A stretch of DNA of 64,000 nt, from positions 186,001 to 250,000 of the forward strand of contig LUVW01000032.1 of assembly GCA_001661515.1 (NCBI GenBank), in the 5' to 3' direction. Origin of the DNA: Capniomyces stellatus (Eukaryota > Kickxellomycota > Harpellomycetes > Harpellales > Legeriomycetaceae). The notes under the pieces were generated by a model. That model did not search any database and had not been told where the DNA came from. It saw only the letters and a list, made by a program, of their open reading frames with translations. The translations under genes and the position numbers were made by a program. This document shows positions 22,851-33,279 of this stretch, one piece after another (position 1 is the first letter of the stretch; every line of letters starts with the position of its first letter).

Positions 22851-25800
22851 ATGCAGTATGTTGGGAATCTAATTTCCTCGGTTTCAGAGTTTTATCGTGA
22901 CCTTAATCCTGCAACACTGTCTGGAGCAATTGACATAATTGTTGTAAAGGACAAAAATGGGGAATTGTCCTGTTCCCCTTTCCACGTTAGATTTGGAAAG
23001 TTCCAATTACTCCGGCCTTCAGACAAAGCTGTTGAAATTATAGTTAATGATGTAAAGGCCGATTTCTACATGAAGTTGGGCGAAGCTGGCGAGGCTTTCT
23101 TTGTTCTAGAAACGGATAATGATGTACCAAGCGATATTGCAACATCACCCATCACTTCACCGACATTATCACAGATTGACGATATTCCCGAGTACAACGA
23201 CTTATTTGAGCCATTGACTAATGAGGCACCAATTCACAAATCCAAAAGCACTGAAGACCTAAACTCTGATAAAATGCCGATAGCGCTGAGTAAAAGCTCC
23301 AATAGAGAAATTTCAGGAAATTTACAGAGAATCGAATCAAAGACAAACATAAAATCGGCTGAAGGGTTTCCGCTGGCGTTTAGAGACGATGGCGGAGTGC
23401 CAGAGAGGAGCTGGAAACACAGACGGCCACTGAGTGTGGTGAGTGACTCGCAATACGAATTTTCGCCAGCCGAGGAGGGCTTAGATATTTTGGAAGGGGG
23501 GCACAAGGAGGAGCCAAGCACGGATTGGGATTGGGGAGCAACAATAGAGAAGCATCACATTGAAGAGCCAAAAGTAAAGTCACAAGAGGAGTTACGAGAG
23601 GAAGAAAGGAGAGAAGAGGCAGTGAACGAGGCTAGAATGGAGCTGGTGAAGAAGGAGATAGCAAAGATTGTGGAGAGGGATATAGAAACAGCGCTAGACA
23701 AGTCAAAGCGATCGAATATGAAGATATCGAATTGCGGGGAAGAGCAGTTGTTTGAGGCGAAGAGCGGGGAGGAGAGGCAGGAGGTGTTTGAAAGCTCGGT
23801 TGTGTGCCAGGAAAGCTTTGCAAAAAACTCGAGCAATGTGCTGGAAAACGACCAGGTGATTTACTTGGTCAACGGGAACTACTACAGAGGCAAGACAATT
23901 AAGGCGGCGCTGTTTGGGTACCTGATGTATGGGACGCTTGGAGACGAAATGGAGTACATTCCAATTGTTGTGGACAATAAAGAGACGCTGGAGGGCGAGC
24001 TTGGGAGCGATGTCGTCAGATATGTAGAGGATGAGCGCTTGAGAGGCAGGGATGGAGATGATGGCACTGACCAGCAGCAGCAGCAGCGACAGGAAGCAGA
24101 CCAGGAAAAGCGTGGAGACGATGCAGCGTCAAGCAAGTCGGGAAGCAAGTGGAGGTGGTGGAGAGGAAGGTCAGCGTCGCCTGCAGTGGCAGCAGAAATG
24201 GGCGAAAGTGTAAAGAAACCGGGGTTGGCAAAACGTGGGGCAACTACTATTGAAGATGCAGGAGATTTGGATGGGGACTTGTTTGGAACAAATTCGCTAT
24301 CGAAAAGCAGGTCGCTGTTCAAGTCAAACACAGACATCCAGGTAGAGAGAAAGGGCGACATTGCGGACCAGCAGGGCAACGCAGGCAGGTACATGGCCGA
24401 GAAGAGCCGGCGGTACGTAAAGACGCTCCGGATGACGCACGAGCAGCTAATGTCGCTGAATCTGAAGCAGGGAGCAAACCAAGTGGTGTTCAGAATCAAG
24501 TCGGGCAACGGGTACTGTCAAGCGCAGATTTTCCTGTACCCCGAAGACGTGAAGATTGTGATTTCAGACATCGATGGCACAATCACCAAGTCCGATGCGC
24601 TTGGACACTTGTTCAACATGGTTGGCAAGGACTGGACCCACACAGGCGTGGCTAAGCTGTTTACTGACATCTCCAAGAACCAGTACGAGTTTCTGTACCT
24701 GACCTCCAGGGCAATTGGCCAGGCTGATACAACAAGGGAGTATCTGAGGAACGTCAAGCAGGGGTCCTACAAGCTGCCTAATGGCGCGTTGCTGCTGTCG
24801 CCTGACAGACTGTTTGCTTCCTTCCACCGAGAAGTGATCATGCGGAAGCCGCAGGAGTTCAAGATGGCTTGTCTCAGAGACATCAGAAATCTGTTTCCCA
24901 ACGGAACCCCGTTTTATGCTGGGTTTGGAAACCGTATAACCGATGCAATGTCCTACAGAAGCGTCAATGTACCGGTTTCGAGAATCTGCACCATTGACCC
25001 AACAGGCGATGTGAAGCTGGAACTACTGCTCAACTACAAGTCCACCTACACGCACATGGGTGAGCTTGTCGACCTGATGTTTCCTCCGCTGAACACCCAG
25101 CTCGACCCCAACTACAACGACTTTGAGTACTGGAGGCCAACATATGTAGGCATTGAAGACGAACTCGAGTTTTTGGATGCTGCCGAAAGCCCTGAGCCCA
25201 GCGATAAGCCTGAAACTTCTACTATAGTCGAAGTTTCTGCCAGTATTCCCGCTAAATCCAACGTACCCGCCAACCCCACGATCCAAAAGTCACTCACCAC
25301 CTCCAACGCGGAAGTCAGAGACTTTACCTCCTACACATCAATCAACATGAACATGGACTTGGACTTGGACTTGAACTTGGACTTGGATTTGGATTTGGAC
25401 CCAATCGATCTTCCTAACTCTGAATATGATTTTGGCCCCAACTCTAACCCCAACTTTGCTTCCCAGCCCCTATTCTCCACCACCCAGCTTTTAAACGACT
25501 CTTCGTTAACATTTCTCACCCCAGCAGCCACCACCACCACCACCACTACCACTACATCTACTATTACTACAACCACCACTTCAACCATCATCCCAGACTC
25601 GGTCACATTAACCCCCCACAAATCTCTGCTTCCAGGGCACAACTCTGAACATTCGGCCACTGAATCTCAGCCTAGCAACAAAAAAGCCGTTTCACCTGCC
25701 TTGATATCAAAACCGAAACCATCCCCGCCAGTTTTAACTAAAAGTTCCCTAGAAACAGGCTTAACAAGCGAAAAAGGCCCAAAATCCAAGTCTGATAAGC

Positions 25801-27125
25801 CTAGCCCTGCTCCATCCTCTTCTTTGCATGTCCAGCCAATCCCGATTTCCGCTCCATCATCAATGGCAAAGTCGAGAAACACCCCAATTGTTTACTCTCC
25901 CCAAATCAAATCTGTCGGCGCCGTATACCTGGACCACTCAAGCCCCACATCGTCAATACTAGACCCCATAGACTACTCGACTACTAAAGGAACCGATCAC
26001 AACATCTCTGGACTCAAAGCCTCAACCCAGACCACAGCAGGCTCAATAAAACCTAAAGATCTGGTTTATGGCAATAATGACACCTCTGCTAATCTGAGCA
26101 AGTTGGCTAGCCCAAGAACCGGCAATCCTAGCTCAGATCTCAAGATGTGGCTTGAAAGTGCTGCCAACGACGTAAATGTTGGTTCTAGTGGTAACGATGT
26201 TCAAAGCCACAGCAACGCCAAAGACAAAGGCAAAGACAAAAGCAAAAACAAAAATAAAATTATGAATAAAAAAATATCCAAGTCGAACCTTAACCAACAC
26301 CACAACCAAGGCTCTGTCAACCTAGAATCTGGTAAAGCAGACACCAGTAAAGTTGGCATCCACGGTGATGAACTTGCAAACCCTGTGCATATTGACCATA
26401 AAGCTGAAGCATTCCCCACAGCCTCAGGTGAACCTCTGGCTGTGAACCACGGTGATTTACCAAAGACTGTACACTTGGCAGACAAGGCCAGCAAAAAGAC
26501 AGCCTCTGCGGAAGACCATGGCAAACAATTCCAAAAGACTCTGGCCAGCACAACATTCAAGCCCCAAGAGCCCAGCAATAACAAACCTACCAGCAACAAT
26601 TCGGCCACAACGGCGCCTTCAACGCCTGCTAAAGACCATAGTGAGCCAAGCCTGGCTGCTGTAGCTCTGGGCAAAAACGACTCTGCCGTAGGCAAATCAG
26701 AGAACGGAAAAGGTATGCTGGCTCAGAGCAAGTCCGTTGGCAGAGAAACTAAAGCTGCCCACAATACCGCCTCCATGGACACAGGCTCAGCACTGCCCGC
26801 CTCTTCAGATCTGGCTAACCTTGACCACTCTGCAATTCCCATTTCGATTAATCAAGGGCCAAACAGCAAGGACTTGGCTAAAAACGAGTCTGGCATTCTT
26901 GATCCCAACAATGTCTTTTTAACCCATCGCTCCCAAACTGCACCACTTACTATCACTAAAAAGAGCTCTATTGATACCATCAACAACAACGATCAAGCTC
27001 TACCAAGCACTGACGAGCTGGATCTGGATGAGTACTTGGATGACGACGATGATGATTTGGATGACATTGATGACATGAGCTCTCTAACCAGCCAAATTGA
27101 CCTAAATGACTTTCCTTATCTCTAG
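22851..27125 (+). CDS. PAH1: lipin, Mg2+-dependent phosphatidate phosphatase
   Basis: A single-exon gene of 1424 residues. The N-LIP domain is at 1 to about 100 (MQYVGNLISSVSEFYRDLNP, FHVRFGKFQLLRP, YMKLGEAGEAFFVLE). The C-LIP/HAD domain is at about 560-765: KIVISDIDGTITKSDALGH with the catalytic DxDGT at 573-577, then GVAKLFTDI, FLYLTSRAIGQADTTR, GALLLSPDRL and YAGFGNRITDAMSYR. It makes diacylglycerol from phosphatidate for triacylglycerol and phospholipid synthesis and represses nuclear-membrane growth. A YWRP motif follows the domain, like the conserved Trp region of fungal Pah1. About 640 residues of Ser/Thr/Pro/Asn/Lys-rich tail follow, ending in an Asp-rich stretch (LDEYLDDDDDDLDDIDD). 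In yeast, an acidic C-terminal tail of Pah1 recruits the Nem1-Spo7 phosphatase, so the same use is likely. The protein is much longer than the yeast one (862 residues). Confidence 0.95.
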   Translation: MQYVGNLISSVSEFYRDLNPATLSGAIDIIVVKDKNGELSCSPFHVRFGKFQLLRPSDKAVEIIVNDVKADFYMKLGEAGEAFFVLETDNDVPSDIATSPITSPTLSQIDDIPEYNDLFEPLTNEAPIHKSKSTEDLNSDKMPIALSKSSNREISGNLQRIESKTNIKSAEGFPLAFRDDGGVPERSWKHRRPLSVVSDSQYEFSPAEEGLDILEGGHKEEPSTDWDWGATIEKHHIEEPKVKSQEELREEERREEAVNEARMELVKKEIAKIVERDIETALDKSKRSNMKISNCGEEQLFEAKSGEERQEVFESSVVCQESFAKNSSNVLENDQVIYLVNGNYYRGKTIKAALFGYLMYGTLGDEMEYIPIVVDNKETLEGELGSDVVRYVEDERLRGRDGDDGTDQQQQQRQEADQEKRGDDAASSKSGSKWRWWRGRSASPAVAAEMGESVKKPGLAKRGATTIEDAGDLDGDLFGTNSLSKSRSLFKSNTDIQVERKGDIADQQGNAGRYMAEKSRRYVKTLRMTHEQLMSLNLKQGANQVVFRIKSGNGYCQAQIFLYPEDVKIVISDIDGTITKSDALGHLFNMVGKDWTHTGVAKLFTDISKNQYEFLYLTSRAIGQADTTREYLRNVKQGSYKLPNGALLLSPDRLFASFHREVIMRKPQEFKMACLRDIRNLFPNGTPFYAGFGNRITDAMSYRSVNVPVSRICTIDPTGDVKLELLLNYKSTYTHMGELVDLMFPPLNTQLDPNYNDFEYWRPTYVGIEDELEFLDAAESPEPSDKPETSTIVEVSASIPAKSNVPANPTIQKSLTTSNAEVRDFTSYTSINMNMDLDLDLNLDLDLDLDPIDLPNSEYDFGPNSNPNFASQPLFSTTQLLNDSSLTFLTPAATTTTTTTTTSTITTTTTSTIIPDSVTLTPHKSLLPGHNSEHSATESQPSNKKAVSPALISKPKPSPPVLTKSSLETGLTSEKGPKSKSDKPSPAPSSSLHVQPIPISAPSSMAKSRNTPIVYSPQIKSVGAVYLDHSSPTSSILDPIDYSTTKGTDHNISGLKASTQTTAGSIKPKDLVYGNNDTSANLSKLASPRTGNPSSDLKMWLESAANDVNVGSSGNDVQSHSNAKDKGKDKSKNKNKIMNKKISKSNLNQHHNQGSVNLESGKADTSKVGIHGDELANPVHIDHKAEAFPTASGEPLAVNHGDLPKTVHLADKASKKTASAEDHGKQFQKTLASTTFKPQEPSNNKPTSNNSATTAPSTPAKDHSEPSLAAVALGKNDSAVGKSENGKGMLAQSKSVGRETKAAHNTASMDTGSALPASSDLANLDHSAIPISINQGPNSKDLAKNESGILDPNNVFLTHRSQTAPLTITKKSSIDTINNNDQALPSTDELDLDEYLDDDDDDLDDIDDMSSLTSQIDLNDFPYL
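25347..25403 (+). repeat. Asp-Leu hexanucleotide repeat inside lipin gene
   Basis: Tandem GACTTG/GATTTG units encode an alternating Asp-Leu run in the disordered tail. A Thr-rich ACC/ACT run follows at about 25528-25590. Both are likely length-variable. Confidence 0.75.
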
Positions 27126-28130
27126 ATTTCAATCCTCTCTTCCAATTCCTCACCATTCTACTGATTATCATTTTACCTTTTTTACTTACCCACCAATTTA
27201 CTTTCTTTTACATTATTTTTAAGTCTGATAAACATTTTTTTTCAGATCACTCGCTCTTCTACCTATAACATTTTTGAAACCACTGGCCAATCAAAAGCGT
27301 GCGTTAATTTTTACATATTTCAAAGATATCAACTATACATTATTCAAGTGTGGGGTCATTCTGTTGCCAATAAATCGCTCAAATAAATATCTAAACATTA
27401 AATAGTAAATATAAATATTAAATTATCAGAAATTGCAAGTATTAAAACTAGTATACACTGAACCAACGCCACCAAGGTACGGGTGTCCCTAAAGGGACGA
27501 CATGGAGTATGATGGCATTTGAATTAGTTCCCTTTTTTTTAAACAGTGTTCCACTGGCTTTGTAATATTTTACATTTTGTTATTATTGATGCCATATTAA
27601 AATATAAAAAGAAACAATACATTGACTTTTTGACCCACTAATCTGGTCGGGTACTTGATTATTTATTTTTAAAATCTTTGGTAGAGTATTTAGACTTTTT
27701 TATTTAAGAAAACATGACACTGGTTTAAAAATCCATGTGTTGATGGTTTTGGCTAATAATACTGGTATTTGATATAATATATATACTTTAGATAAAAAAA
27801 ATAATAGATGCCGACCTGTGCTACTGTCAATATTTTAAAGGAAAGTAAAGTAATTGTAAGAAGATATGCGATCCTACAACTACTTTTCCAGTGGAATCGA
27901 TGCGTTATTTCAAAGTAAAAAATCGGAAATAAACAAATAAAAAAAATGTCAAAAGTAAAAAACATGGAAACAAGCTACCGACTTTATAGTACTGGTGGTA
28001 CATGTCCAGGTACCACATCCAACCAGCTTATGCTCACTGAATGAGATGTGCTAATCCAATCGGCGAGGTAATTCACATCACACTTAGTAACATGATCGAC
28101 CAGCACCTTGCCAGATGGCCCTATATACTT
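27126..28130. other. AT-rich intergenic region
   Basis: Between the 3' ends of lipin and the minus-strand secreted gene. It contains a short hairpin, GTCCC-TAAA-GGGAC, at 27485-27498. No coding signal seen. Confidence 0.45.
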
Positions 28131-29000
28131 TTAGTATTTTTTATTTCCCCCCTTACTATATTTCCCGTGCCCAACAGGTCTGCGATGGTATTTGCCCTTG
28201 TATTTCATGTAGTATTTTCCCTTGTACTTGATGTAATCTTTGCCCTTATATTTAAAGCAGTATTTCCCTCCCTTTTTATAAGTACCCTTTTGCTTGTTCT
28301 TTGAAACGTACTTGTCCAAAGTCTCATCTTTAGCAATTGAAGTGTTCACAAAGCTTGTGTTCTCAACTCCTTTGCTAATTAAACTTATTTTTTGTATGGA
28401 AGGCTTGACAATGTCCACATTGTCACTGCCAGTAGTATCATCTTGATCAGCGGTGTCATCTTGGTCAGCAGCTTGGTCTTTGTCAGCGGGTTCGCCTTGG
28501 CCAGTGGTATCAAAGTCAACAATTATGTTTACTGGGACATTGTTATCTTGATCAGTGGTGTCATCTTGGTCAGCGGGTTCGTCTTGGCCAGTGATATCAG
28601 AGTCAACAAGCATGTTTACTGGGACATTGTCATCACCACTTTGATCATCGTCTTGATCATCATCTTGATCATCATCTTGATCATCATCTTGGGGATCAGT
28701 TATGCTAACTTCTTCGTCATCTGCTTGGTCGTCTTGACGCTTGCCATGCTTTTTCCCTTTTCTAATCTTGTATTTAGTGTCTTTGCCGTGCTTTTTTGTG
28801 CCGTGCTTAGGGTGCTTGTTTTTACCGTACTTTTTTCCGACGTGGCTAGCAACCAAAACTTTCTCTCCTAATACAACGTTATTGTTTGAGCTGGACTTAA
28901 GACTCAACGATGGAGACCCGTCTCTACTAATTTCGGCTGGCAGGGTAGCTGAACTAGCAGCATGGACAAAAGCCAAAATTCCAATAAAATTAATCCTCAT
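28131..29000 (-). CDS. secreted charge-patterned protein with KGKY-rich tail
   Basis: A protein of 289 residues from an ATG at 29000. A signal peptide (MRINFIGILAFVHAASSA) is followed by a basic segment rich in Gly-Lys-His to residue 88, ending in a Lys-Arg pair (HGKRQDDQADD), a likely Kex2-type cleavage site. An acidic middle (about 89-195) has tandem DDDQ units and two diverged copies of a VPVNxxVDxDxTGQ block. The last ~50 residues carry repeated YKGK/YIKYKGKYYMKYKGKY-type motifs with Tyr and Lys alternating and only one Cys. No domain is recognised. Alternating basic-acidic-basic blocks with a Tyr/Lys tail resemble coacervating or adhesive secreted proteins in composition only. It is divergent from the desaturase gene, with 3 kb between them. 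Confidence 0.8.
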   Translation of the reverse strand: MRINFIGILAFVHAASSATLPAEISRDGSPSLSLKSSSNNNVVLGEKVLVASHVGKKYGKNKHPKHGTKKHGKDTKYKIRKGKKHGKRQDDQADDEEVSITDPQDDDQDDDQDDDQDDDQSGDDNVPVNMLVDSDITGQDEPADQDDTTDQDNNVPVNIIVDFDTTGQGEPADKDQAADQDDTADQDDTTGSDNVDIVKPSIQKISLISKGVENTSFVNTSIAKDETLDKYVSKNKQKGTYKKGGKYCFKYKGKDYIKYKGKYYMKYKGKYHRRPVGHGKYSKGGNKKY

Positions 29001-32000
29001 TGTATATTGATGCTAGGTGCTCTCGAGTTGTATGTGGCTTAAAATGCGCTTTGTTGGTCTGGTTGATTAAAATGATGCTTTTAAACAGATGTGTTTTGTT
29101 TGTTCCTAACAGTTTTCATTGTGTATTTATAGTAAAGCAATGTTTTAATACTCTCGGTGGCAGTCTGATTATTTTGGTTTTGTATGTTATTGCCACTGAT
29201 CTGCTTTAGCTATTACTAACATAATCATATCCCAACAAACTTCAAGGCTCTAACCATACTTGCCAATTTTGTTGCTTCTATTAATAGATTGTTACTGTTA
29301 ATGCAAGATAATCGCCGGTATTTAGGTGTTTGTGTCACCAATTTTTTTCAATATTTCCTTAATGGATGTTGCATTTGCCTATTGTCAATCCAGTCCAAAG
29401 TTAATTACTCAAAAACATTAGGAAATAGGTCTGATTATAATTTATTAGATATTTGTTCCCTTTACTAAAATCCCTATTTGTTAGTGCAAAAACTAAAGTC
29501 AAGTTGTCAAAGTTTTAACAATATAGAAAGTGAACCCATTAGTTGCTTGCACTTAATTGGTAGGCTGATATTCATTTTTTTTTTTTTTTTGATATTCAAC
29601 TTTTTTACTATTGGGGACTTATATCATAGGCTCAGTTATATAAAACTTCCTTTCTGGATTTCAAGGAGGATTTTTTGGATGCAATAAAGCGGTCTTTGTG
29701 AAAGGTGACAACGCAATTTCCAGTCTAATAACGCCAAAAGCCAGTTGGAAAAAGCGAAATATTTGGTGAGGATCACTTAAAAGTTCGGTAATGTTTTTTT
29801 TTTTTTTTCAATAGGCGCATAAGAAAGCAAGCAAAACAAACAAATCATCTTTGGAAATTAGAAATATAAGCTTTGCTAGTATAGTTGCCATATATTGACA
29901 TGACATTTGCTCTAAATGATAAAGCGCTAAAGGAGTTACCGAGTTAAAACAGAATATACAAAGAATGGCTTGCAAGACCTATGGTGTTGTCTTGTAATAT
30001 CTCATTTCAAACATGATTTATAACTCTGGTTTGCCAAGGTCGGATGTGAAGAGGTGCAGAATTTGCGTAGACTCGCTACTGTTCTTTGGAGTTATAAATA
30101 GCCCGAAGTATATAGTTTAATTTGTGTTATAAGTTGTAATGCTGCTTGTGTTGCTCTTCAAAGACCAAGTGTGACAAGTTAATTATATCATTCTAAATTT
30201 AGAACGCTGTCCCAACTTTGGACCACTGGGAATAAGAATTAATTAATCAATGGTAACACGTTATAATTTAAAAGTGACGGCCAAATAATAAGTTCACAAG
30301 AAAATGATGAAAGTGATAAAGTATAAAGCCTAGAGACACATGACACTTTTCTATAGTGCTTGGTACTATTTTGGGCTCATTTCCTGCAGCAAATATGAGT
30401 TACTTGCTAATAAACTCCAAAACTTAGCCACCAAAAATAATTCTGAAAATTTCGGTACTTTCTAATCACTAGCCCTCGATTTAGTAATTGGACAAATATA
30501 TTTTTATTTGACTGCTAATGTCATTATTTAGGTTTTACGCATCATTGTAGATTATAAAGCAAAAGTTTCCTTCTAAAGCCAACTTGAATTGCCAAGTTGT
30601 GCTAGCTTTGCTTTATTATTGATTTATTATCGTTTTTAAAAACACTGGGCGCTGTTCCTTTTGAAACTGATTTTGAAACTTGATTAATTGAGCAAACATT
30701 CCTTTAAGTTGATATTGGCTTGTTTTAGTATTAATAAGATACTATCCTCTGTTAAAGAAGCGTTTGACCCACCGCCGAAATATGCTTTCAAATGAGACAA
30801 ACCCCGCCTGTAACAGTAACAACAAAAACAATACGGGCTCGCTTTTTTTAATAATGAACCCCGAAAAAGCTTTCAAGGATAATTTTCAGGCGTTCAATAA
30901 AGTTTCTTTTCCATATTTCTATAGGGTTTGCTTTTTTTTTTTTGCAAACGTATTTGATTAGAGTTTATTTTAAGTTTCTATTTGGCCAGGATTTATAAAT
31001 GTCAAGGCCTAATTTCTGAATAATCACTGGTAACCTTAGCTTTATTGCCTTTATTTGTTAAACTATTTTTACACATTTGATTTTAACGAATAGAATTATT
31101 GACTCCAATTACTATTAGTAATATAAACGTTCTACTTTATTAAAGACAGCAATTATTGTAAATAATAATAACAGCCTTAATCAGGCAAAAATATCAAATG
31201 GTCTGCTTACAAACAAGTAGAGCAGTTTCGGCAATTTTATAATCATTGGAGTATAGCTTGCCAGATATTCTTAAACTTGGGCGATTAGTACATTATAGCG
31301 CTCAAATTTAAAGCAAAAAAATCCAAAATAGCCGTAATAGAATAAAGCAAAAATGCAAAAAGGCATTTCCGTAAAAAGCAAAATTGCAAATTGCAAAATG
31401 CAAATCAAACTGCAGAGACAAAACACTACCCTAGTGATTGAAACTATGCTTGTTTATTAGCAAGAACAGTTTGTACCTGTGAGAAGGACGATGACTCGTT
31501 TACAAAAGAAAAAGAAAAATGAGCTTTAGTGAGCAATTTCAATAAGCGAAAGCGACAAACCTGAATGATGATTTGCCATGGTATTTTTTTTATTTTTTTT
31601 TACCACATTTTGCATTATTTTCGTAAAGTTTGTTACTAATTCTGTTGTAAATATCTAGTGATCTTCTGTATTGACCCTTTAAGTATTGATGAGATTTTTT
31701 TTAGGAATCGAGACTTCAAGAAAGCTAGTTTCAACTTTTTCTAAGTTTAAAATAAAATAGTGCTCGTGCATTAAAAAAAAATTACTTTTCCTTATCAAGT
31801 TGAATAAATTATTTCACAGACTCTTAACAGCTTTGATTATTCCCGATACGAATTAATCCCAAACGTATTTTACTTTAGCTCGGTGGCTGGTAAACTCTTC
31901 CACATCACACAAACCCTTCTTTCAGTTCTAGCATTACACGTCAAAGTTTTACCATTTAATTTCTTCAAGAATCCATTATTTATCAATATTAAATACTGTC

Positions 32001-32082
32001 ATCAAAGTGTTGATACAAAAGTACATTATACTCGTATAACACTGAGGCGGTATAGAGACGACAAAATCTTCCTCTCAGCAAA
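29001..32082. other. 3-kb AT-rich intergenic region
   Basis: Upstream DNA of two divergent genes. Apart from T-runs (29577-29590, 29792-29808), short chance frames and the TATA octamer, I see no gene, tRNA or mobile element. Confidence 0.5.
29124..29131 (-). promoter_or_regulatory. TATA box candidate for secreted gene
   Basis: TATAAATA on the minus strand, about 125 bases upstream of the ATG at 29000. Same octamer and spacing as upstream of the Cys-rich repeat gene. Confidence 0.4.
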
Positions 32083-33279
32083 ATGGCAGCGATAAACGAA
32101 AAAAAGTTCAAGGCGGATGTAAACAGCAACCCTAAAAGCGAAAAGTTGGAAATAAACTGGCTATTCGCTATTCCGCTGATATTAACGCCGATTATTTCGT
32201 TGTTGGGAGTGATATATATTCCAATGCATAGATACACTATAGGATTCTCAACGCTATACGGGTCATTAATAGGGCTGTGCAACACAATAGGTAACCACAG
32301 ATATTACTCGCATAAGGCATTTAAGGCGAGCGTCCCACTTCAGATTTTTCTAGCGTTGTTTGCTAGCGCAAACTTTCAAGGCTCGATACTTTGGTGGTGC
32401 CGCGACCATAGGGCGCACCACAGGTACACGGATACAGAAAAGGATCCGTACAACGCAAAAAGAGGATTTTTTTACAGCCATATGGGTTGGCTATTATTTA
32501 AAAAAAACTACAAGGCACTTGGCTATGTGGACATTTCGGATTTGCAAGTCGACCCTATTGTTTATTTGCAACATAAATACTACCCTTTCATTGCAGTCTT
32601 TTTCTCGTACGTGATTCCTACAATGGTATGCGGTTTTGGTTGGGGAGACTGGGAGGGTGGGTTGCTTCATGCGTCTTTTTTCAGAATGACCTTTTCTCAC
32701 CACTGCGGGTTTTGTATAAACTCGCTTGCACACTACTTGGGTAGCCAAGAGTACGACGACGAACAGACACCCCGGGATTCGTTTGTATCCGCAGTTTTGA
32801 CTTTTGGCGAAGGGTATCACAACTTTCATCACCAATTCCCTCAAGATTACCGAAATGCAATCAAGTTCTATCAATACGACCCAACAAAATGGATCATCTA
32901 TCTGTTTTACAAGCTTGGGCATGTGTATGATTTAAAGTTCTACTCTGACGAGATCATCGAAAAAGGAAAGCAGGATGTAAAAAAAAGGAAAAACAAGACG
33001 GTAACGGAGGTGGACTTTGGTGTGAACATTGACACCTTGCCTGTTTTCACAAAAGAACAAGTTCTTGAGCAATGCATCAAACACAATAAAAAGTGGATCA
33101 TCATCAACAACATTGCCCACGATGTTGAAAGCTTTATAAACAAACATCCTGGTGGCAGACAACTAATCAATTCTGGTGTCGGTAAAGACATGACAAATGA
33201 GTTCACTGGTGGTGTGTATAAGCATCACAACGCAGCCCATAATTTACTTGCAACATTTAGAGTTGCCAAGATCCACTAG
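32083..33279 (+). CDS. OLE1: acyl-CoA delta-9 desaturase with cytochrome b5 domain
   Basis: A single-exon gene of 398 residues. The desaturase domain has the three histidine boxes: HRYYSH (72-77), HRAHH (109-113) and HNFHH (246-250). YTDTEKDPYNAKRGFFYSHMGW follows the second, the fatty-acyl-CoA desaturase signature. Membrane segments flank the boxes (LFAIPLILTPIISLLGVIYI; FFSYVIPTMVCGFGW). A C-terminal cytochrome b5 domain has HPGG with the haem His at 355 and a second site near YKHHNAAHNLL. The enzyme introduces a cis double bond at C9 of palmitoyl- or stearoyl-CoA in the ER, using its fused b5 as electron donor. Odd points: the first box reads HRYYSH instead of HRLWSH, and the N-terminus is short. 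Confidence 0.92.
   Translation: MAAINEKKFKADVNSNPKSEKLEINWLFAIPLILTPIISLLGVIYIPMHRYTIGFSTLYGSLIGLCNTIGNHRYYSHKAFKASVPLQIFLALFASANFQGSILWWCRDHRAHHRYTDTEKDPYNAKRGFFYSHMGWLLFKKNYKALGYVDISDLQVDPIVYLQHKYYPFIAVFFSYVIPTMVCGFGWGDWEGGLLHASFFRMTFSHHCGFCINSLAHYLGSQEYDDEQTPRDSFVSAVLTFGEGYHNFHHQFPQDYRNAIKFYQYDPTKWIIYLFYKLGHVYDLKFYSDEIIEKGKQDVKKRKNKTVTEVDFGVNIDTLPVFTKEQVLEQCIKHNKKWIIINNIAHDVESFINKHPGGRQLINSGVGKDMTNEFTGGVYKHHNAAHNLLATFRVAKIH

Noticed and set aside
30013..30120. 35-codon ATG frame with a Cys-x-x-Cys motif
   Set aside because: Too short, without splice partners or recognisable family, in AT-rich DNA.
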